The notes: a model not told the origin generated them from the sequence alone. DNA of 60,568 bases from Planococcus salinus (GCF_003719725.1 NZ_RIAX01000013.1:1-60568), one strand, 5' to 3'. Positions 43,972 to 53,253 are shown, counted from the stretch's first letter. Program-made: numbers and translations.

Positions 43972-44002
43972 AAAAAAACCTGCTTAACGGCAGGTTTTTT
44001 TG
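43972..44002 (+). terminator. prfC terminator
   Basis: AAAAAAACCTGC-TTAACG-GCAGGTTTTTTT. Confidence 0.88.
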
Positions 44003-44013
44003 TTGAGCCAAAT

Positions 44014-44042
44014 TTGCGGTCCCTTCGTTTTTTTCTTATGAT
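44014..44042 (+). promoter_or_regulatory. Promoter of the RND exporter
   Basis: TTGCGG (44014-44019), 17 bp, TATGAT (44037-44042). Confidence 0.5.
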
Positions 44043-44075
44043 TAAAGGACGAAATACAGAGAGGGTTTGGAACCA

Positions 44076-47000
44076 ATGAAGATAAGTGATTTTTCAATCA
44101 AGCGGCCTGTTTTTACAACCGTCATTATGTTTTTGATTATAATCTTGGGAGTCGTTTCTTTTCTTCGGATTCCCATTACGCTGATACCTGAGCTTAATCC
44201 GCCAATCGGAGTGGTGGTCACCAATTATCCGGGTGCCAGCCCGACAGAAGTCAGCGAGAAAGTGACAAAGCCGCTTGAAGCCAATTTATCGACTTTGCCT
44301 GGAATTGAATCGATCCAATCCTCTTCACAGGAAGGTTCCAACTTTATCCTGTTGGAATTCAATTGGTCGACTGATATCAACGACGTTCAATCCGATATTC
44401 TCCAGCGGATCGATCAAACTTTTTTACCGGATGATTCCAATGAACCGCGGTTTTTAAAGTTCGATCCTGCCCAATTCCCAATCATGCAATTATCCTTGCG
44501 TGCCACAGCGTCCGACACCGATGTCCGCATTTTGGCGGAGGAATTGGAAACGGAACTTCTTCAGACAGAAGGGGTGGCGGATGTCAGTATCTCAGGGACG
44601 TTGATAGAGGAAATTACCATCGCCCTGGACCAGCAGGAGCTGGAAAACCGGGGGTTGCAGCAGGCTGATATTGTTCAGATGATTCAGGCCAATAACCTGT
44701 CTCTGCCCGGGGAACCGATTGAAACGGAAGATGGCCGGAATTTAACAACGCGCATTCTCAGCACGTTGACCAGTGTGGAGGAAGTCAGGGATTTGATCGT
44801 CACGATTGATCCTTTGGACGGAGATCATGTCACGATTGAAGATGTCGCCGAAGTCACATTAGGGGAGCGGGAACGAAGCAGCGAAACAAGAGCCAATCAG
44901 GAACCGGCTGTGCTGCTTTCTGCCTTGCAGGAATCCGGTGCCAATACGGCGGACGTTTCGACAGCGTTTCAGAACAAGCTCGATGAATTACTGGCTGAAG
45001 AAAGGTTTGCCGATGTGGAAGCCGATGTCTTGTTCGACCAGGGCCAATATGTCCAGCTTGCTGTCGGCAATATCGGACAGACGCTCATCTTCGGGGGCAT
45101 TTTTGCCATGCTGGTTTTGTTTGCTTTCCTGCGGGGCATCAAAAGCCCGATTATCATCGGCATTGCCATCCCTTATTCAGTTATCGTCACGTTTGTGCTG
45201 ATGTTTTTTGCGGATTTCGCATTGAACATCATGACGCTCGGTGCTTTGGCTCTCGGTATCGGAATGCTGGTCGATAATGCGATTGTAGTCATCGAAAACA
45301 TCGAACGCCACTTATCCATGGGAAAAGATTCAAAAAAAGCAGCTTCTGACGGCGCACGGGAAGTCGCAGGTGCCATTACGGCTTCAACGTTAACGACTGT
45401 TGCCGTTTTTGTGCCGGTTATTTTCATTACAGGATTGATCGGAGAAATTTTCTTCGAGTTCGCCCTGACGATTTCCTTCAGCTTATTTGCGTCCCTGGCA
45501 GTGGCGTTGACAGTGATTCCAATGCTGGCTTCCCGCATGCTGAAGAAACCGAAAGTCAACCATGAAGAGAGGCAAAAGCGTTCCAAGGCCATCGGGCGGT
45601 TTGAGCGCTCTGTCAAATGGGCGCTTCGCCATCGGCTGGCTGTATTAGGTGTGACCCTGTTGTTCCTCGGAATCGGCACATACGGTGTTTTTCAGGTAGG
45701 GACGGAATTTCTTCCTGCGACCGATGAAGGCTTTGTCAGTGTCTCCGTGGAATTGGAAAACGGTTCTTCCCGCAGTGCTACGGACGAAGTGGTCACAATG
45801 ATTGAAGAAGAATTGAAAATGGAAGAAGACGTGGATGTCTACGTCAGCTTGGTCGGTGCCACACAGCAAGGTTCTCTGGCAACGAACATTGCGGAAATTT
45901 ATGTGAAACTCAGTCCATTCGAAGAACGGGAACGGTCCGTCTTTGAATTCGTGGATGAGGTTCAGCCGCGGGTGCTGGAAAAAGTCGGCGATGAAGCGGA
46001 AGTCGCTTTCAACCTGCAGACAGCGGCCGGGTCCACACCGAACACCTTGTCGTTTACAGTGACGGATACCGACAGCGCGAGACTGGATGACGCTGTCACC
46101 AAAATTACCGATGCATTGAGCGGTTTGCCCGATGTGGCAGAATTGACGAATGACCGTGACGAAACCATTGACGAAATCCAAATTACGGTCGACCGGGAAG
46201 CGGCAACCGAACAGGGGCTTGCTCCGGCACAGATTGCCCAGACTGTCAATAATATCACCAGAGGGGTTTTGGCCACTCAAGTATTGACGGAAACGGAAGA
46301 TGTACTGAGCGTCTATGTGGAGTTCGAGGAACAATACAGAAACAGCGTCGACAAACTGCGAACCTTGAAATTGCGCACACCTTCCGGCAGTTTTGTTGAA
46401 CTTCAAAGTGTAGCCGATATTGAAATTGCACAGGGACCGGTGAATATTCAGCGTGTGGACCAGGCGGGAAGTGTATCTTTTACGCTGCAGCACCGGTCAA
46501 ATGTATCACTTGGTGAAATGTCGGATGAAGTGGACCAGGCGCTTGAAGAACTGAATCTGGACAGCAAGACGATGATTTCGTTCAGCGGAGACCGCGAATT
46601 GTTCGACGATGCCATTGATGACATGCTGCTGGCTCTTGCCTTGGCGGTAGTACTTGTCTACATTGTCATGGCCGCTCAATTCGAATCGTACAAGTATCCA
46701 TTGGTGATCATGTTTACTGTGCCACTGATGGCCATCGGCGTTTCGATCGCCCTCTACATCACACAGACACCCATCAGCATTACAGCCATCATCGGGATAC
46801 TGGTCCTTGTCGGGATTGTGGTCAACAACGGCATTGTGCTGGTGGATTACATCAATCAGCGCAAAATGGCTGGCCTGCAATCCTTCGATGCCATCATTAC
46901 ATCGGTGCGTGACCGTATGCGCCCCATTTTGATGACAGCTTTGACAACCATTCTGGGACTGGCACCTTTGGCGATCGGTATCGGAGAAGGTACAGAAATC

Positions 47001-47123
47001 AACCAGCCGATGGGAATTGCCGTTATTGGCGGCCTGATCAGTTCCACTTTCCTGACTTTATATGTAGTCCCGGTTGTCTACAGTCTGATCGATCCGGAAA
47101 CAAGAATGATGAACAAAAAGTAA
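44076..47123 (+). CDS. RND-family exporter (SwrC/AcrB type)
   Basis: A 1015-residue proton-driven exporter with 12 predicted transmembrane helices: one near the N-terminus, then large extracytoplasmic loops (about 35-330 and 555-830), each followed by helix bundles. GIGMLVDNAIVVIENIERH contains the conserved double Asp-type relay of transmembrane helix 4. It resembles B. subtilis SwrC (surfactin and lipid export). No periplasmic adaptor gene is adjacent, as expected for a Gram-positive. ATG 44076 is preferred to TTG 44067 on spacing from GAGAGGG. The substrate is unknown. Confidence 0.92.
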   Translation: MKISDFSIKRPVFTTVIMFLIIILGVVSFLRIPITLIPELNPPIGVVVTNYPGASPTEVSEKVTKPLEANLSTLPGIESIQSSSQEGSNFILLEFNWSTDINDVQSDILQRIDQTFLPDDSNEPRFLKFDPAQFPIMQLSLRATASDTDVRILAEELETELLQTEGVADVSISGTLIEEITIALDQQELENRGLQQADIVQMIQANNLSLPGEPIETEDGRNLTTRILSTLTSVEEVRDLIVTIDPLDGDHVTIEDVAEVTLGERERSSETRANQEPAVLLSALQESGANTADVSTAFQNKLDELLAEERFADVEADVLFDQGQYVQLAVGNIGQTLIFGGIFAMLVLFAFLRGIKSPIIIGIAIPYSVIVTFVLMFFADFALNIMTLGALALGIGMLVDNAIVVIENIERHLSMGKDSKKAASDGAREVAGAITASTLTTVAVFVPVIFITGLIGEIFFEFALTISFSLFASLAVALTVIPMLASRMLKKPKVNHEERQKRSKAIGRFERSVKWALRHRLAVLGVTLLFLGIGTYGVFQVGTEFLPATDEGFVSVSVELENGSSRSATDEVVTMIEEELKMEEDVDVYVSLVGATQQGSLATNIAEIYVKLSPFEERERSVFEFVDEVQPRVLEKVGDEAEVAFNLQTAAGSTPNTLSFTVTDTDSARLDDAVTKITDALSGLPDVAELTNDRDETIDEIQITVDREAATEQGLAPAQIAQTVNNITRGVLATQVLTETEDVLSVYVEFEEQYRNSVDKLRTLKLRTPSGSFVELQSVADIEIAQGPVNIQRVDQAGSVSFTLQHRSNVSLGEMSDEVDQALEELNLDSKTMISFSGDRELFDDAIDDMLLALALAVVLVYIVMAAQFESYKYPLVIMFTVPLMAIGVSIALYITQTPISITAIIGILVLVGIVVNNGIVLVDYINQRKMAGLQSFDAIITSVRDRMRPILMTALTTILGLAPLAIGIGEGTEINQPMGIAVIGGLISSTFLTLYVVPVVYSLIDPETRMMNKK

Positions 47124-47146
47124 GCCTTCGGGTTTACTTTTTTCTT
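47117..47146 (+). terminator. RND gene terminator
   Basis: AAAGTAAGCC-TTC-GGGTTTACTTT overlapping the stop codon, followed by TTTCTTT. Confidence 0.75.
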
Positions 47147-47191
47147 TATTGATGGAAAATTTAGTATAATGTAAAAAGGGAGGGGAAGAGT

Positions 47192-48271
47192 ATGACAGAA
47201 GTGGTGTTTACGGGGTTTCCAGGATTTATCGCCAGTCAGCTGGTTCAAAGGAAGGCTCAGGAAGGTGCTGGGATTTCAGTGATCCATCTGCCTTCTGAAC
47301 AAACAAAAGCGGAGCAGGAAGTGGCACGGATCGAAGCCAAAACGAATTGCCGCCCCATCAGGTTACTGACAGGGGATATTACACAGAGCAACCTTGGGTT
47401 AAGCAATGAAGACCTGGCATATTTGAGAACCAAAAGCATCGAGTTTTGGCATCTGGCGGCTATTTATGATTTGGCAGTCCCACAACAAGTGGCCAGAAGA
47501 GTTAATATAGAAGGGACAGGAAATGTTAACGAGTTTCTGCTTAAATTGCCATCCGTTACACGCTATATGTATTTCAGTACGGCATACGTGGCTGGAAACA
47601 GGGAAGGTGTGCTGTATGAAACCGAATTAAAGCGTCCCGAGAAGTTTAAGAACTTTTATGAAGAAACCAAATACGAAGCGGAAGTGCTGGTTGAAGAACT
47701 GAAGCGACGCCTGCCTGTCACCATCATTCGTCCAGGTATTGTGCGCGGGCACTCGAAGACAGGGGAAACAATAAAATTTGATGGACCTTATTTTTTTCTG
47801 AATATGATTGATCGAATGAAGATATTGCCTGTGATTCCATACATTGGCCGTTCCACATCTTCTATTAATGTGGTCCCGGTTGACTATGTACTGGAAGCTT
47901 CGTTGTATTTGAGCAAATTGGGACAAGCAGCAGGAGAAACGGTGCATTTGACGGATCCCCGCCCTCATCCGGTGGAAGAAGTTTATCGGTCGATGGTGTA
48001 TCATATGACTGGAAAGTTTCCGAAGAGCCGGTTGCCTCTCAATCTGGCTGCGGTTTCTTTAAAGTTACCGACCGTCCGGAGACTGCTTGGCGTAGAGGCT
48101 GAAACGATGGATTACTTGGTCTGGCAAGCCGCTTTCGATACAGCGAATGCCGAAAGGCTATTGCAGGGAAGTGGCATTGAATGTGCTGATTTTCTTGAAA
48201 CAATGCCTTCGATGGTGTCTTTTTATCAACGGCATAAAGCTGATAAAAATTATCACGTACCCATCCACTAA
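47192..48271 (+). CDS. Extended SDR oxidoreductase (NAD-binding 4 / thioester-reductase-like)
   Basis: A 359-residue extended short-chain dehydrogenase. The nucleotide motif TGFPGFIAS lies at residues 7-15, FWHLAAIYDL marks the fourth strand, STAYVAG the catalytic Ser region and YEETKYEAE the YxxxK pair. The central part resembles male-sterility / thioester-reductase domains that reduce acyl thioesters, but it stands alone without a carrier domain. The substrate is unknown. The start follows AAAGGGAGGGG, and TATAAT (47165-47170) is a likely -10. Confidence 0.8.
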   Translation: MTEVVFTGFPGFIASQLVQRKAQEGAGISVIHLPSEQTKAEQEVARIEAKTNCRPIRLLTGDITQSNLGLSNEDLAYLRTKSIEFWHLAAIYDLAVPQQVARRVNIEGTGNVNEFLLKLPSVTRYMYFSTAYVAGNREGVLYETELKRPEKFKNFYEETKYEAEVLVEELKRRLPVTIIRPGIVRGHSKTGETIKFDGPYFFLNMIDRMKILPVIPYIGRSTSSINVVPVDYVLEASLYLSKLGQAAGETVHLTDPRPHPVEEVYRSMVYHMTGKFPKSRLPLNLAAVSLKLPTVRRLLGVEAETMDYLVWQAAFDTANAERLLQGSGIECADFLETMPSMVSFYQRHKADKNYHVPIH

Positions 48272-48275
48272 CCGC

Positions 48276-48303
48276 TTTACAACGCCGTAAACGGTGCTAT
48301 AAT
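48276..48303 (+). promoter_or_regulatory. Promoter of the riboswitch-terC unit
   Basis: TTTACA (48276-48281), 16 bp, TATAAT (48298-48303) with an extended TGC before the -10. Confidence 0.65.
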
Positions 48304-48332
48304 CAGATTACAACAGAGTCGCTTTTGACGTT

Positions 48333-48465
48333 CAGTCGAAGGGGAGTAGCTATAGGGGAACCTATTTCATAGTCGTCAATACATGGTAGAACACCATCGG
48401 CTATGATAGCAGTTTAATTTGCTTAGCGAGACCTTTGCCTTTTTACAAGGCAGAGGTCTTTTTGC
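48333..48465 (+). promoter_or_regulatory. yybP-ykoY (Mn2+) riboswitch
   Basis: The leader contains the class hallmarks CGAAGGGGAGTAGCT (48337-48351), a second conserved AGTCGTCAATAC element (48371-48382), and AGCGAGACCTTTGCC at the 3' end of the aptamer. AGACCTTTGCCTT/AAGGCAGAGGTCT with TTTTTG (48429-48464) is the expression-platform terminator and shares the final aptamer strand. This class senses Mn2+ and commonly precedes TerC/YkoY family genes, as here; binding should raise terC expression. Confidence 0.92.
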
Positions 48466-48491
48466 TGGGCACAAACGAGGAGGAGAAAAAA

Positions 48492-49253
48492 GTGGAAGCG
48501 GTTTTATTGGAGTATGCATGGGTCTTGTTGGTGCTGATCGGGCTTGAAGGACTGCTGGCTGCTGACAACGCAGTGGTAATGGCAGTGATGGTGAAGCACT
48601 TGCCGAAAGCCCAGCAAAAGAAAGCATTGTTCTATGGTTTGTTCGGAGCGTTTATCTTCCGCTTTGCAGCACTTTTCATGATCACCCTGTTGGTAAACAT
48701 TTGGCAGATACAGGCTTTAGGGGCGGCATATTTGCTGTTTATCTCAGCCAAACATATTTACGATCAGCGAAGAGGACAGGAACATTCCATCGAACCGGAA
48801 GCTGCAAAAGGTTCAGGTTTCTGGATGACCGTTCTGAAAGTGGAATTGGCGGATATTGCCTTTGCCATCGATTCCATGCTGGCGGCAGTCGCTTTGGCGG
48901 TGACTCTGCCCCATCTTGGCAATTTTGATGTAGGCGGTATAAACGGCGGACAATTTACCGTCATGCTGGCAGGTGGTTTAATCGGTGTCATTATCATGCG
49001 TTTCGCAGCGCACAAATTTGTCCGGCTGCTTGAAAAGTATCCACAGCTTGAAACCGCTGCGTTCGTAGTAGTCGGATGGGTAGGCGTAAAATTACTCGTC
49101 TTGACTTTATCCCATGAAAAACTCGGCATTCTGCCACATGACACACCACATTCGACTCCATGGACGATTACGTTCTGGATTGTGCTGGTCAGTATTGTAG
49201 CAGTTGGCGCATTGGTGGGGGTTCGGAAGAACAAACAGGAAAAAGCTTTGTAA
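48492..49253 (+). CDS. TerC family membrane protein (YkoY type)
   Basis: A 253-residue integral membrane protein with about seven helices. The family motif EGLLAADNAVVMAVMVKHLP (about 17-36) contains the conserved acidic/Asn pair, and VELADIAFAIDSM carries a second conserved Asp set in the second repeat. TerC/Alx/MeeF-type proteins export Mn2+ and support metalation of secreted enzymes. GTG 48492 follows GAGGAGGAG; a longer frame would run back into the terminator stem of the riboswitch. Regulation is by the Mn2+ riboswitch upstream. Confidence 0.92.
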   Translation: MEAVLLEYAWVLLVLIGLEGLLAADNAVVMAVMVKHLPKAQQKKALFYGLFGAFIFRFAALFMITLLVNIWQIQALGAAYLLFISAKHIYDQRRGQEHSIEPEAAKGSGFWMTVLKVELADIAFAIDSMLAAVALAVTLPHLGNFDVGGINGGQFTVMLAGGLIGVIIMRFAAHKFVRLLEKYPQLETAAFVVVGWVGVKLLVLTLSHEKLGILPHDTPHSTPWTITFWIVLVSIVAVGALVGVRKNKQEKAL

Positions 49254-49260
49254 AAGAGAT

Positions 49261-49338
49261 CCTTTGCACAGACCTTCGCATCCACCGGCAGACAGTTGTC
49301 TGTCAGTGGATGCGAAGCTGTGGCACAGGGTTTTTTTA
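49261..49338 (+). terminator. terC terminator
   Basis: CTTCGCATCCAC pairs with GTGGATGCGAAG around an inner GACA/TGTC stem (49274-49318), extended by GCACAG/CTGTGGC outside, then GGGTTTTTTT. Confidence 0.88.
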
Positions 49339-49410
49339 TTTTTGCTTTCTTTTTCAGGAGTCTTTCCCTAGAATAAGGAGAGAATAAATGCCTGAAAGGA
49401 AATCGGACCC

Positions 49411-50760
49411 ATGAATAAATCGTTCCAGAGAATTCGAAATTTAACACCTGCACAGGCCATCGTTTCCTATTATTTCGTGGCGATCGCTTTTTCCTTTATA
49501 TTGCTTCGCCTGCCGGGTGTTCATCAGGAAGGAATCAACGTTTCGGTCATCGATAGCCTTTTCACCGCTGTCAGCGCCGTCAGCGTTACAGGCCTGACGG
49601 TTGTGAATATTGCCGAGACCTATTCGGTGTTCGGCATTATCATTATTATGTTCATCTTACAATTAGGCGGCATTGGAATCATGTCGATCGGGACCTTTTT
49701 CTGGCTGTTGCTCGGCAAGCATATCGGCCTGCGGGAACGCCAGTTGATCATGGTGGACCATAACCAATCAAGCATGGCCGGAGTTGTAAAACTGATCAGG
49801 GAAATCATCAAAATTCTATTGTTGATCGAAGCAGTCGGCGCCCTGGTTTTCACCTTGTACTTCACCCAGTTTTTTGACAGTTTTTCAGAAGCCCTTCTGC
49901 AAGGGGTCTTTGCTTCCGTTACTGCTACAACGAACGGTGGGTTCGACATCACCGGGCAGTCACTGATTCCATTTTACAATGATTATTTTGTGCAGATCCT
50001 GAACATGATTCTGATTATCCTGGGAGCAATCGGCTTTCCCGTACTGATCGAATTGGGTGAGTTCCTGTCCAATAAAAATAAAAACTTCCGTTTTTCCTTG
50101 TTTACAAAAATCACTACGAGTACGTTCGGTATTCTATTGGTGATTGGAACGGTGGGCATTTTGCTTCTTGAATCTTTCAATGCCTTTAAAGGGCAATCCT
50201 GGCATGAGACGTTTTTTGCTGCGATGTTCCATTCGGTATCTTCCCGTTCGGGTGGACTTACCACCATTGACATTACGGCATTCAGTGAAGCGACAGATGT
50301 GTTTCTGAGTGCCTTGATGTTTATTGGAGCTTCACCGAGCTCGGCTGGAGGCGGAATCAGGACGACCACTTTTGCCATCGCCATTCTGTTTCTGATCAAT
50401 TTCGCACGAGGCAAAAATAACATTCAAATCTTCAAGCGTGAAGTCCAGTTGGTGGACGTTTTCCGGTCTTTTGCGGTGATTATTTTGGCGATGTTCATGG
50501 TGCTTGGGGCGACCATGACGTTGATCATCACTGAACAGACTGCGACTCCAGTGGAAATCATTTTTGAAATCACTTCTGCTTTTGGAACATGCGGTATGTC
50601 GCTTGGCATAACAGATGAGTTATCTTCGGTCGGCAAGCTGATTATCATGGGATTGATGTTTATCGGCCGTGTGGGGCTGATTTCTTTCCTTTTCACCATC
50701 GGCGGCAAAACAGATCCGACAAAGTTCCATTATCCGAAAGAACGTGTCATCATTGGATAA
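49411..50760 (+). CDS. TrkH/KtrB-family K+ uptake channel subunit
   Basis: A 449-residue K+ translocating subunit built from four M1-P-M2 units. The selectivity-filter glycines are in SVTGLTV, TTNGGFDI, SRSGGLTT and GTCGMSLG. Other Firmicute partners are KtrA/KtrC gating proteins; none is in the window. It is likely KtrB or KtrD; sequence memory does not decide. The ATG follows GAAAGGAAATC. Ktr channels are commonly controlled by c-di-AMP, as is the CbpB protein encoded at 55739. Confidence 0.9.
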   Translation: MNKSFQRIRNLTPAQAIVSYYFVAIAFSFILLRLPGVHQEGINVSVIDSLFTAVSAVSVTGLTVVNIAETYSVFGIIIIMFILQLGGIGIMSIGTFFWLLLGKHIGLRERQLIMVDHNQSSMAGVVKLIREIIKILLLIEAVGALVFTLYFTQFFDSFSEALLQGVFASVTATTNGGFDITGQSLIPFYNDYFVQILNMILIILGAIGFPVLIELGEFLSNKNKNFRFSLFTKITTSTFGILLVIGTVGILLLESFNAFKGQSWHETFFAAMFHSVSSRSGGLTTIDITAFSEATDVFLSALMFIGASPSSAGGGIRTTTFAIAILFLINFARGKNNIQIFKREVQLVDVFRSFAVIILAMFMVLGATMTLIITEQTATPVEIIFEITSAFGTCGMSLGITDELSSVGKLIIMGLMFIGRVGLISFLFTIGGKTDPTKFHYPKERVIIG

Positions 50761-50852
50761 GCTCCGGCTTGAACGCTTGAGCCGTGCCTTCTTATGGAAA
50801 AGAGGCTATAATTAGTAAAATACAAGTTAATCAATGGAAAAGAGTGAAATAG

Positions 50853-51296
50853 ATGAATGAAGAAATTCGGCAATCCTTGAAACTGTTTATTGTATTGTCC
50901 CGTGCCCAAAAAGCGATCACCGAGCAAACCAATCATTTTTTTCAGGAGAATGGTGTCAACCCAACTGAATTTGCTGTATTGGAGCTCCTCTACCACAAAG
51001 GGAAACAGCCCCTGCAAAAAATAGGGGGGAAAATCCTGCTGGCCAGCGGTTCGATTACGTATGTAATTGATAAATTGGAGAAGCGCGGCTATATTACACG
51101 AGTCAATTGCCCGACTGACCGCAGAGTCACATATGCTGAAATCTCCGAGAAAGGGAAAGAATTCATGGCTGAAATCTTCCCGGAACACGAAAGACGATTG
51201 CATGAGCTGACGAATGCCTTGTCTTCAGAAGAAAAAGAACAAGCCATCGAATTAATGAAGAAACTGGGGTTGTCGATCAAGGATTTGTCTTATTGA
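50853..51296 (+). CDS. MarR-family transcriptional regulator
   Basis: A 147-residue winged-helix repressor. The recognition region LASGSITYVIDKLEKRGYITRVNCPTDRRVTYAEISEKGKEF (about 64-105) holds the MarR wing with the conserved D-R-R. One Cys lies just before it (NCPTD). It starts behind GAAAAGAGTG, with TATAAT at 50807-50812. No divergent or downstream partner is obvious, so the target genes are unknown. Confidence 0.88.
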   Translation: MNEEIRQSLKLFIVLSRAQKAITEQTNHFFQENGVNPTEFAVLELLYHKGKQPLQKIGGKILLASGSITYVIDKLEKRGYITRVNCPTDRRVTYAEISEKGKEFMAEIFPEHERRLHELTNALSSEEKEQAIELMKKLGLSIKDLSY

Positions 51297-51303
51297 AAGA
51301 AGT

Positions 51304-51333
51304 AAAAAGCCAGCCCGCGGGCTGGCTTTTTTT
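51304..51333. terminator. Bidirectional terminator, marR / lipoprotein
   Basis: AAAAAGCCAGCC-CGC-GGGCTGGCTTTTT between convergent genes. Confidence 0.88.
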
Positions 51334-51336
51334 CGT

Positions 51337-52050
51337 TTATTCGGTTCGTTCTATCGTCTGTCCCATTCTCTTGAAATCTTCTGTAGCATTCAATTCTTCG
51401 TTATCAAAAATGGTCAGGCGCACAATGAGGTCTTCTTTTTCAAAAGTAATTCCGGTTACCGTTCCTTCTGTACTGTCAACTTCGTAAACAGAAGAATTTG
51501 TAACAGCGGAATTCTCCAACGGCTGTCCTTCTACTGCTTCTGCATCCGGATTTACCGCATTCAGGGTTTGCTTCATCGTTTCTTCAGCAGAGGCAAAGTC
51601 CAGCTGCTCTGTGGTGAATGTTTCAATGCGCATAAACACTGAATCGTCTTCCGCCACGTAGAGAGAATCTTTGTTTGGTTCTTCCGATGTCAATTCGTAT
51701 CCAGGAAGGACGTACAGTTCATACGCCTGTTCATCACTTTGCGTTAACGTTCCTTCTGTTTCAACAGCTTCTGAAACATCGCCGGAAGCTTCTTCGGGGC
51801 TATCTTCGGTGGCGTCAGTCCCTGATCCGCTGTCTTCTGTTTCTTCCTCCACTGCTTCTTCAGCCGGAACATCCTCAGCCACTTCTTCTTCGAGAGCTTC
51901 TTCTACGGTATCTTCAGGGGCAGTGTCTGCTGTTTCTTCGGAAGTATCCGTCGTTTCTGTCGGTTCTTCCGCAGTGTCGGATGTTCCACACGCTGCCATA
52001 AAGCCACTCACTGCCAGTAATGATGCCGCAAACAATAAATTCTTTTTCAT
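51337..52050 (-). CDS. Acidic lipoprotein of unknown function
   Basis: A 237-residue lipoprotein (lipobox MAAC, Cys21). Residues about 22-100 are a low-complexity Glu/Thr/Asp/Ala/Ser linker. A folded C-terminal domain (about 105-237) contains YELYVLPGYELTSEEP, SVFMRIETF and VTGITFEKEDLIVRLTIFDN. The linker would hold the domain off the membrane. No function is recognised. The start follows AGGAGG. Confidence 0.75.
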   Translation of the reverse strand: MKKNLLFAASLLAVSGFMAACGTSDTAEEPTETTDTSEETADTAPEDTVEEALEEEVAEDVPAEEAVEEETEDSGSGTDATEDSPEEASGDVSEAVETEGTLTQSDEQAYELYVLPGYELTSEEPNKDSLYVAEDDSVFMRIETFTTEQLDFASAEETMKQTLNAVNPDAEAVEGQPLENSAVTNSSVYEVDSTEGTVTGITFEKEDLIVRLTIFDNEELNATEDFKRMGQTIERTE

Positions 52051-52104
52051 AATAATTCCTCCTTTTACTGCATTTGACGCATTAACAGTATGACATGTTT
52101 CACT

Positions 52105-52719
52105 TTATACAGGTAGAGGGAGAATAAGGAACAATAGAACAATCATGACCAAATGGGTGACAATGATGGCTGGCATACTTTTTTTCCATTCATATAAAAT
52201 GCCCAATATTGCGCCGGCAACAATGGCAGCCAACATACCGGGCCAAAATCCCCCCAGTGCCAATGCCAGTCCGAATAATACCGATGCCACCAGGATGGCA
52301 AAAGAAGTCGGCAGGTACTGCTTTAACTTCTGTTGTACAAACCCTCTCCAAAAGAATTCCTCGCCTGGCACAATGATAAACATTAAAAGTAAATAATGCC
52401 AAATGGAAGTCGGCGCAAAAGCAGAAAGAAACGACTCGACAGATTGTTCAATATTGACAGGGAAAAGCTGAAGCAATTGAAATCCTGCTGCTACAATTGC
52501 GTAGATTACAGTTCCATAACCAATCCCGTAAATCAAAGATTTCCACGTCACCATCTCATCAAAGATCATGCCATATACTATGGCGAATGAAATCAAAACG
52601 AGAAGAGCGAAACTGTACATATACCAAAAAACCGAAGTGTCCTGGAATGCCAGGTAATACAGCCCAAAAGCAACAGGCAGTAAAATGAATAAATTGTAGT
52701 CAGAAAAAAAACGTGCCAT
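52105..52719 (-). CDS. CPBP-family intramembrane metalloprotease
   Basis: A 204-residue protein with about six to seven helices. The first CPBP motif EExxxR is present as GEEFFWRGFVQQ (about 119-130). FGLALALGGFWPGMLAAIVAG (FxxxH equivalent altered) and later residues supply the remaining site; the second motif His is not clear to me. Members include CAAX prenyl protease-like and bacteriocin-immunity proteins. RBS GAGGCTCGCTTT is imperfect. The role is unknown. Confidence 0.78.
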   Translation of the reverse strand: MARFFSDYNLFILLPVAFGLYYLAFQDTSVFWYMYSFALLVLISFAIVYGMIFDEMVTWKSLIYGIGYGTVIYAIVAAGFQLLQLFPVNIEQSVESFLSAFAPTSIWHYLLLMFIIVPGEEFFWRGFVQQKLKQYLPTSFAILVASVLFGLALALGGFWPGMLAAIVAGAILGILYEWKKSMPAIIVTHLVMIVLLFLILPLPV

Positions 52720-52800
52720 AAAGCGAGCCTCCTAAAAATCTAAAACGTGATTACGCGGAACAATGGAAAATTCAAAGATGTTCAAATTTCCTGGTTCCTG

Positions 52801-52806
52801 TATAAT
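52801..52806 (+). promoter_or_regulatory. -10 of the 62-residue protein gene
   Basis: TATAAT directly preceded by CTG; the only -35 candidates are a TTCAAA pair (52771-52776 and 52781-52786). The remainder of the 200-bp gap shows nothing else. Confidence 0.4.
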
Positions 52807-52919
52807 ATTCGTATCGCCGAACGTTATGCTGTATGATCATTCACACCATTCTGGTATGGTATCCGTTACATATTATATCAGAAGGGCTGAAGCAGACCGA
52901 AGTAAAAGGAGGCAATTCT

Positions 52920-53108
52920 ATGACTGATTACAATGAATTACTGGACCAATTGAAAACCGGGGAAATTTCTTCCCTTACTATAGAAAAAGAAGATTTTTTG
53001 AAATTCCGTGAAATATTGGTGGCACGTAAAGATTTCAAACATTTCTCCGGCGCTGCTTTTCATCACGGAAAGACCGTATACACTTATTCGGAAGAAGAGC
53101 TGAAATAA
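52920..53108 (+). CDS. Small protein of unknown function (62 residues)
   Basis: This acidic protein starts MTDYNELLDQLKTGEISSLTI behind AAAAGGAGGCAATTCT, an excellent site, so ATG 52920 is the start although the frame is open further back. The sequence contains FLKFREILVARKDFKHFSGAAFHHGKTVYTY. It has no signal or transmembrane segment. The context between a CPBP protease and YkwC gives no clear clue. It looks like a conserved small cytoplasmic protein, but I do not recognise the family. Confidence 0.65.
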   Translation: MTDYNELLDQLKTGEISSLTIEKEDFLKFREILVARKDFKHFSGAAFHHGKTVYTYSEEELK

Positions 53109-53224
53109 AGAAAGAAAAACTTCAAAAGAAAAAATAAAAAAATTTAAAAGAACATGTTTAAAGGTGTGTTAAGGAGGGCATAGTATATTTGAACACAGCA
53201 ACATTCTCATTTCCCCCTTTTGTG

Positions 53225-53253
53225 GTCGGTCCGTTTACGGATCGGCTTCTTTT
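53225..53253 (+). terminator. Terminator in the 53109-53326 gap
   Basis: GTCGGTCCG-TTTA-CGGATCGGC then TTCTTTTTTT. An orphan Shine-Dalgarno AAGGAGGGCATA (53171-53182), identical to the one before the next gene (53312-53323), lies in between; only a TTG at 53189 follows it. Confidence 0.7.

Noticed and set aside
45645..46493. Long open frame antisense to the RND exporter (282 codons)
   Set aside because: Composition is that of a reverse shadow of the exporter gene, with no ribosome-binding site and no recognisable domain.
51671..52093. Ser/Val-rich open frames antisense to the acidic lipoprotein
   Set aside because: They mirror the GAA/ACT-rich linker codons and extend past the lipoprotein start into its promoter region without expression signals.
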